From contig OY744553.1 in assembly GCA_963556195.1 (NCBI GenBank), forward strand, positions 11,071,596-11,135,595: 64,000 nt of DNA, written 5' to 3'. The stretch comes from Sepiola atlantica. Its lineage: Eukaryota > Mollusca > Cephalopoda > Sepiida > Sepiolidae. Positions 58,578 through 64,000 of the stretch are shown here, one piece after another (position 1 is the stretch's first letter; every line of letters starts with the position of its first letter). Both the position numbers and the translations under genes were made by a program. The notes under the pieces are model-generated. The model was not told the DNA's origin. It ran no database searches and saw nothing but the letters and a program-made list of their open reading frames with translations.

Positions 58578-59154
58578 AGGTAGTAAGCAATGAAAATATA
58601 TATAGTAAGACAGGCCAGTACATGTAGAAACTTAGACGACCCGTGTAGATTATGCCTGAATGAAAAATATGAAATCCTAAATTTTAAAGATCCCCGAAAC
58701 CTATTAAACTCTAGAAGTGAAATAGCAAACAGCTGTTTACACAGAAATAAATTTACCTTAGGATGATATATAATAAAAAAAATAAAAATAAATAAATAAA
58801 TAAATAAAAAACTGAACAAGTTAAAATTTAAAACCTAAAATAAAAATACAAGAAACCACGTGTTAAAATAAATTCGCCCAATATATTGACATAACAAAGG
58901 AAACGGGATATAGGAAAACCCATTGTTAACAAAAAATAGGATTGGTATAGGAGCGTCACCAACAAAGCCTTTGTTTGCGGGAAGCCCAACGATTGGCTGA
59001 GGGAACAACAAAGAATATGATTGGTTAACTAGCAAGCCATGTATATAAAAACACTTGACAAAAATAACTCCATGCATTTAGCCTGAAGATTCCCCTCGGG
59101 GATGAAACGCGGGAGCCTCTGTGTAGCTTGATTGCCATATATATTTTCATTGCT

Positions 59155-59160
<6 letters not shown>
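58578..59160. mobile_element. inverted-end element with CTGAAGA...GAAAC core
   Basis: TAGTAAGCAATGAAAATATA at the left is inverted at 59136-59160. Near the right end (59083-59107) CTGAAGA, TCCCC-TC-GGGGA and GAAACGCG follow in order, but stem I does not close. Ends in (TA)n 59158-59200. Confidence 0.6.
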
Positions 59161-59202
<42 letters not shown>

Positions 59203-59282
59203 CTTCTTTGTAATATAGCAGGAAAAATCCCAGCAGAGTGCCCGATTAATTGAGAATTAAAGTTAAAAATTAAGAGCGGAAT

Positions 59283-59475
59283 ATTTATTTATTTTGGTAC
59301 AGGAAAATTAGTACAACATTCGTACTGTCGGTTTCAAGCACAGAAGAACTTAGCCATCCGGCTCTCATCAAACAGATGACAACAGAAGCTGAAGAGAGCC
59401 GGATGGCTAAGTCTTTCTGAGCTTGAAACCGACGGTACGAATGTTGTACTAATTTTTCTGTACCAAAATAAATAT
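59283..59475. mobile_element. small fold-back element
   Basis: Arms of about 85 bp: TATTTTGGTACAGGAAAATT and TACTGTCGGTTTCAAGC left, inverses right; GCCGGATGGCTAAG at the centre pairs with its inverse. Shares its ACCGTCGGTTTCAA block with 30846-31106. Confidence 0.85.
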
Positions 59476-59919
59476 ATATATATATAAAGAGAGAGAGACT
59501 TTCTGTTAAATGCACACACATACAATATCTAATTGGATAATTTTATAAATAGAAACGAGTGACTGACAAACGGACATCTCTGATATTATTATTATAGATC
59601 GTTGTCTAATATGAGGCAATTATTCCTTTGTTGTTTGGTCGTTGATATTCACTTTAAGAAAATGTTCATTCACTCGTCGAAAATTATTGATTGTTTCCAC
59701 TAATGCATTCACTTTCTCTCACGGCTCATTCATCGCTCGCTCGCTCTCGTCAACAGCACAATTACATCAGTCATTACTCTTAAGAATTCGTTAGAAGAAA
59801 GCATATCAAAACCATGTGTAAAGTCAGAACTCATGGTAAGTGAATGAAACTGTTTAGCATGTTGTTTAATATTAAACCATACACCACCATGCGTTCTATA
59901 CTACATACCTATTTATAGC
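59476..59919. other. gene-free DNA
   Basis: 59525-59660 resembles the Helitron-like left half at 56401; the rest is unassigned up to the 48-bp array. Confidence 0.4.
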
Positions 59920-60505
59920 GTTCTATAACATTCTAAACCCTACCCATGGCGTTCTATACTAAAGGCCTAGTCATGACATTCTAAGGCCTACCCATGGTGT
60001 TCTATACTAAAAGCCTAGTCATGGTATTCTAAGGCCTTCCCATGGTGTTCTATACTAAAAGCCTAGTCATGGCATCCTAAGGCCTACCCATGGCGTTCTA
60101 TACTAAAGGCCTAGTCATGACTTTCTAAGGCCTACCCATGGTGTTCTATACTAAAAGCCTAGTCATGACATTCTAAGGCCTACCCATAGTGTTCTATACT
60201 AAAAGCCTAGTCATGACATTCTAAGGCCTACCCATGGTGTTCTATACTAAAGGCCTAGTCATGGCATTCTAAGGCCTTCCCATGGTGTTCTATACTAAAG
60301 GCCTAGTCATTACATCCTAAGGCCTACCCATGGTGTACTATATTAAAGGCCTAGTTATTACATCCTAAGGCCTACCCATGGTGTTCTATACTAAAGGCCT
60401 AGTCATGGCATTCTAAGGCCTACCCATGGTGTTCTATACTAAAGGCCTAGTCATGGCATTCTAAGGCCTACCCATGGCGTTCTATACTAAAAGCCTAGTC
60501 ATTGC
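59920..60505. repeat. 48-bp tandem array, about 12 units
   Basis: TATACTAAAGGCCTAGTCAT plus GGCATTCTAAGGCCTACCCA plus TGGTGTTC; exact 48-bp spacing (60181 to 60229). Units vary at GGCATT/GACATT/TACATC and AAAGG/AAAAG. Confidence 0.95.
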
Positions 60506-60719
60506 TATATTGAAAATGCATCACCCCACATATCAAGGCAGGTGAAAGGAACTAGTTTAGCATGATACCATATCTAACTTCACTCAAATAAAGTAGCCTT
60601 TAAATGGAAAATATCTACAAAGTTGGTATACCAAGCCACCATAAAATCTAAATAAAACAGAAAAGGTATACATTGGAGTAACAGAAGACCCTTGTAAACA
60701 AAGTAGTATAAAAAATTAT

Positions 60720-61104
60720 TGGCACTTCTGCTGTATATGTTTAGCAGCACATTTTCTTTCCTTTTAATGAAAATAAGGGGAGATAATTCAACCGGAAGTG
60801 ATTTATAAAAAATAAATCACTTCCGGTTGAATTATTGTATAAATTTAAACATAAAAAAAGGCAACGCTGATTTCTTTTAATATAACAGTTAACACCTTTT
60901 TTTTTATTATATGAATTAAAAATTTCTGAAAAGTCAACAATGATTTTTTTAATTATAATTGAAAAGGTTTGATTGGTGGGAGTTTGGATTGGGTGAGGGG
61001 TTAAAACTGAATTCTGAGTGAATGGTACTTGGAGGAAAAAAATGGAACTCTTCAATTTCAATTTCTAAATCGGCAGCTGCTAAACATATACAGCAGAAGT
61101 GCCG
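60720..61104. mobile_element. MITE with GCACTTCTGCTGTATATG inverted ends
   Basis: GGCACTTCTGCTGTATATGT at the left is inverted at 61078-61104. An internal perfect hairpin TTCAACCGGAAGTGATTTAT near 60787-60835. A right-half copy lies at 61330-61485. Confidence 0.85.
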
Positions 61105-61917
61105 AAGAATCTAATACGTTAACTCAATCGGGTACAAAAATAGCTGAAAATGACACGTAGACATTTCCTGATAGAGGCGTTTCTGGCAATTACCCTCCCC
61201 TTTCCTGAAGGAAGAGATAATGTTTGGGAGAGTGCGTTCGTAGGACAGAACTGAACAATATGTAATTCCTAAAAAACAAGGATCTGATGCTTAAAGCCCC
61301 CCTTCTCCGCCGACCATAGGAAATTGATAAATATATAATGATTTTTTTAATTATAATTGAAAAGTTTTGATCGGTGAATGTAATCCACTTACAGTGAATC
61401 CTGAGTGAATGGTACTTGGAGAAAAAAAAATGGAACTCTTCAATTTCGATTTCTAAATCGGCAGCTGCTATACATATACAGCAGAAGTGCCAAATTATTT
61501 ACTAGCAAAACAATGGACATAACACAACCATTACCAGATATGTATGGCACCTTATAGATCAGACCAAAACTCTCCAAAAATAACCTGGAAATTTAGAAAA
61601 GTAACAACGCAGAATCAAAATGACGCTTACCAGCGTAAAAGACTCCAACTAGCATCCACTTGATAAACAATGAAGCATTATTTATACATTAGAATGTCCA
61701 CTCAGAGACTAGTAACCGATCGGAACCCAGAGAATAGAGGTTCCCATGTAAACATAATAGAATATCCCAGCCTGCTTATATACCAACTTTTCTGGCTTCT
61801 GATCTCTACTTAATTAATTCTAGTCGAAAACACGCATAAATAACCTGGAAATTTCAAAAAGTAGCAGCAGCTGATGACAACAAAGCAAAACATTGTATAG
61901 TCTTTAGAAATCGTTCA
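61105..61917. other. gene-free DNA with partial MITE
   Basis: 61330-61485 is the right half of the MITE at 60720-61104. ATAACCTGGAAATTT occurs twice (about 61581 and 61841). No gene. Confidence 0.5.
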
Positions 61918-61990
61918 TTGTTAGGGTTAGGGTTAATTAATTGTTAGGGTTAGGGTTAATTAATTGTTAGGGTTAGGGTTAATTAATTGT
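61918..61990. repeat. telomere-like tandem repeat
   Basis: Three units of TTGTTAGGGTTAGGGTTAAT plus TAA: two TTAGGG hexamers per unit set in AATTAATT. Interstitial. Confidence 0.9.
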
Positions 61991-62002
61991 TACTACTAAT
62001 TC

Positions 62003-62501
62003 TTCTTCTTCTTTCGTTTGCTTCACAGCATCTCACTGTTAGATCACCAGCTCGGTTGAGAAAAGCCATGTTAATGTTTTGTTGTCTAGCGCAACTATGC
62101 CGGCTTCGCCGTTGGCTGGTCGATATTTAAGGCATGACTCGATGATGTGGTCTACTGTCTGTTCAGAGTGACCACAGGCGCAGACAGCCGAGTCTCTGAG
62201 TCCCCATCCTTTCATGGTCGCGGCGAAACGGCCAACACCTGTTCTGAGGCGGTTGAGCGTTGTCCACTGCCGGCGAGGGAGGTCCATGCCTGGTAGGTTA
62301 TCCGGGTCCTCCACAAATCTGTGCAACCTTGATTTATCTGCTGCCTGCCATTCCTTTGTCCAGCAATGTTTCAGCCAGATTTGTTTTGTGACGTCACCGG
62401 GTGTTGAAAGCAGGAGCTGGTGGGCATGCTCCGAGAATGGGCGTCGTAACTTCAGGCGAGCTCGTGGAGGGGTCTCCGTGGCGAGCTTGTGGAGAAGGTT
62501 G
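62003..62501 (-). pseudogene. 5'-truncated LINE with 12-bp target duplication
   Basis: TACTACTAATTC is perfectly repeated at 61991-62002 and 62502-62513. Between them the minus strand is open for 154 codons to the stop at 62039-62041: KLATETPPRARLKLRRPFSE, KQIWLKHCWTKEWQAADKS, DPDNLPGMDLPRRQWTTLNR, LRTGVGRFAATMKGWGL, CACGHSEQTVDHIIESC and ALDNKTLTWLFSTELVI. This is the C-terminal zinc knuckle region of a LINE ORF2 widely found in molluscs and other invertebrates. After the stop about 36 bp of 3' UTR end in a (GAA)n tail. The open frame and perfect duplication point to a young insertion. Confidence 0.88.
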
Positions 62502-62583
62502 TACTACTAATTCAGTCACTTCGTCTCACTGCCTATTTATAACTCACTTTCTGTTGTCAACATCACACGCATCTCGTTTTTTC

Positions 62584-62774
62584 GTGCAGTTTACGGACCG
62601 GGCTATATTTTAGATAGGATTTTCAAATTCAATTTTTACGGTATCTTTTGTTTATTAAATTGTTAGGTGAAAGTACAGAGTAGTTGATAAAGCCGCCCTT
62701 CCTGTCTCCCCATGTTAAGAATGGTTTTCTAAATAATGTTATTATTTGAGCCTGGTTCGTAAACTGCATAAGTA
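62584..62774. mobile_element. small MITE, GCAGTTTACGGACC ends
   Basis: GTGCAGTTTACGGACC at left, GGTTCGTAAACTGCATAAGT at right in inverse. Ends resemble those bounding the TTAGGG array (GGTGCAGTTTA). Related fragment at 49330-49445. Confidence 0.7.
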
Positions 62775-62991
62775 CCCATTTTTTTACATGTAGATGGAGA
62801 ATCTGTGGATTCAAGATAAAGAACGGAGCCACGTGTAAGTTCAGCAACCCACTTATCAGGGTAGGTTGAAAGAATGCGTTTAGCATGACATGACATAACT
62901 CAAATGTGACATACCTTACCAAACGTAAACAAGATCCGTATTTCTTTCCCAGACATTCTTCGTAATTCTTATCAGGTTGCAAGTTTTATTA

Positions 62992-63450
62992 GGGGTCGGA
63001 CGTAATGGGTGAAAATTTCAGATTCATGCGAGTAGTATTTTTTTGTGTTCATTTATACATAAATAACACTAAACAATCAAACATTTTGAAAATTTTGCAA
63101 AATTCAGAAGGTGCAGGCCACTAGTTTTTGGCTATTTTACATTCATGAAAACCATTTCACAGCCTTAAAATGGTCCTAAATTCAAGTACTATATCAGATT
63201 TTACCATCTATATCCATCCATAGCTTTTGAGGACGTTTTAGGACCTGCAATGTCGCATGAAACCACTTTTTCACCGAAAAATGATGTATTTTGAGTCCCG
63301 TGGAGCCGTAACGGCTATTTTTGGCCTGCACCTTCTAAATTTTGCAAAATTTTCAAAATGTTTGATTGTTTAGTGTTATTTATGTATAAATGAACACAAA
63401 AAAATACTACTCGCATGAATCTGAAATTTTCACCCATTACGTCCGACCCC
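62992..63450. mobile_element. MITE with 128-bp inverted repeats and TA duplication
   Basis: GGGGTCGGACGTAATGGGTG starts at 62992 and its inverse ends at 63450; TA flanks both sides (62990-62991, 63451-63452). Arms about 128 bp, near identical. Complete copy of the family at 3755-4170; no coding sequence. Confidence 0.92.
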
Positions 63451-63518
63451 TAGTTTTATATACCCATTATGTATGCAGACATGTAAGAAGTAAGAGGACA
63501 CTCTTATTATCATAAACA

Positions 63519-63870
63519 ACGATGATGCATGGGAGTGAAACCTCGTCAATAAGGGTTGAGGGCATGCATTTCATGGAGAGAAATAATATGACAATGATAC
63601 GCTCGATTTGTAACGTAAGTCTTAAAGACAGGCTTAGATCTGATGACATAAGAGGAAGATTAAATCTGGACAGTTTCAAGAGATTTGTGCAAAACAGGAG
63701 ACTTCGATAGTATGGTCACGTTGAAAGAATCGATGAGAGTTATTGAGTTAGATGTAGAACAGTTGAGGTAGCAGGGTCAGTTGGCAGGGGAAGGTAAAGA
63801 AAAATCAGAGGAAGTGATAAGGATCGACCTGAAAGAGAGATAAATAAAGACCTGACCATAACATCAAAGT
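63519..63870 (+). pseudogene. LINE reverse transcriptase C-terminal fragment
   Basis: Reads MHGSETSSIRVEGMHFMERN, MTMIRSICNVSLKDRLRSDD and IRGRLNLDSFKRFVQNRRLR, then in the next frame YGHVERIDESY, VRCRTVEVAGSVGRG and RKIRGSDKDRPERE. This is the LYGSETW...MLRWxCGVSLKDR...RGRLRWFGHVERxD...GRPKKTW region that follows the polymerase in one LINE class. A stop and a frameshift occur near 63709-63748. Belongs to a similar class as the remnant at 300-1345 but a different copy and strand. Confidence 0.85.
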
Positions 63871-64000
63871 CTCCTGTTCTGCACAGTGCACATCTCCCTA
63901 TACTGTCAAGTTTAGTCTTCCTCTGAGGTCATCAGATTTAAGTATTTAAGACTCACATTACGCATCCATCATATCATTCTTATATCATTTCTTTCCATGC

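Overview
The window is metazoan, repeat-dense and AT-rich, with no intact host protein-coding gene that I can support. The best guess is a mollusc, probably a cephalopod (moderate to low confidence). Supporting signs are TTAGGG-type telomere-like motifs, many Tc1/mariner, hAT, Helitron, BEL/Pao, Ty3/gypsy and non-LTR remnants, a U2-snRNA-headed SINE, and a short dispersed repeat near 29.6 and 29.85 kb of a kind I associate with octopus and squid DNA. Nearly every open reading frame is a short stop-free stretch or a translated tandem array. Real coding remnants are all broken transposon genes: LINE reverse transcriptase or C-terminal pieces (0.3-1.35, 13.4, 22.0, 62.0-62.5 and 63.5 kb), a mariner-like DNA-binding region (1.5-2.0 kb), a BEL/Pao RNase H piece (11.1-11.8 kb) and a Ty3/gypsy integrase (37.3-39.5 kb).

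Layout. 0-10 kb: LINE remnant, three copies of one mariner family, several fold-back elements set in (TA)n tracts. 10-15 kb: a BEL element with two nearly identical LTRs, two tRNA-like SINEs that each carry a hammerhead ribozyme fold, a LINE 3' end and a U2-derived SINE. 15-34 kb: a hAT MITE with perfect 8-bp target duplications, a 117-bp satellite, CT-rich and ATC-rich tracts, Helitron-like elements, a CGATTAGTT array and an A-rich array. 34-40 kb: a 47-bp array, fold-backs, and a gypsy integrase split by a U2 SINE (18-bp target duplication) and a triplicated LTR-like unit. 40-48.4 kb: two large arrays, one a 46-bp repeat containing TTAGGGTTA inside long terminal inverted repeats, the other a 45-bp repeat that keeps a frame open for 1197 codons. 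50-64 kb: a 1.1-kb near-perfect palindrome, many more fold-backs, a 48-bp array, telomere-like repeats, and a 5'-truncated LINE with its own target duplication.

The most notable signal is a recurring RNA motif. At least eight places in several unrelated repeat families show CTGANGA, a hairpin, GAAA, a palindromic stem III, and a stem I that closes across the motif: a type I hammerhead ribozyme. Stem I and stem III differ in sequence between families but stay complementary, which is covariation within one 64-kb window. Known hammerhead-bearing elements are Penelope-like elements, retrozymes and schistosome Sm-alpha SINEs; these copies look like non-autonomous relatives that sit preferentially against TA microsatellites.
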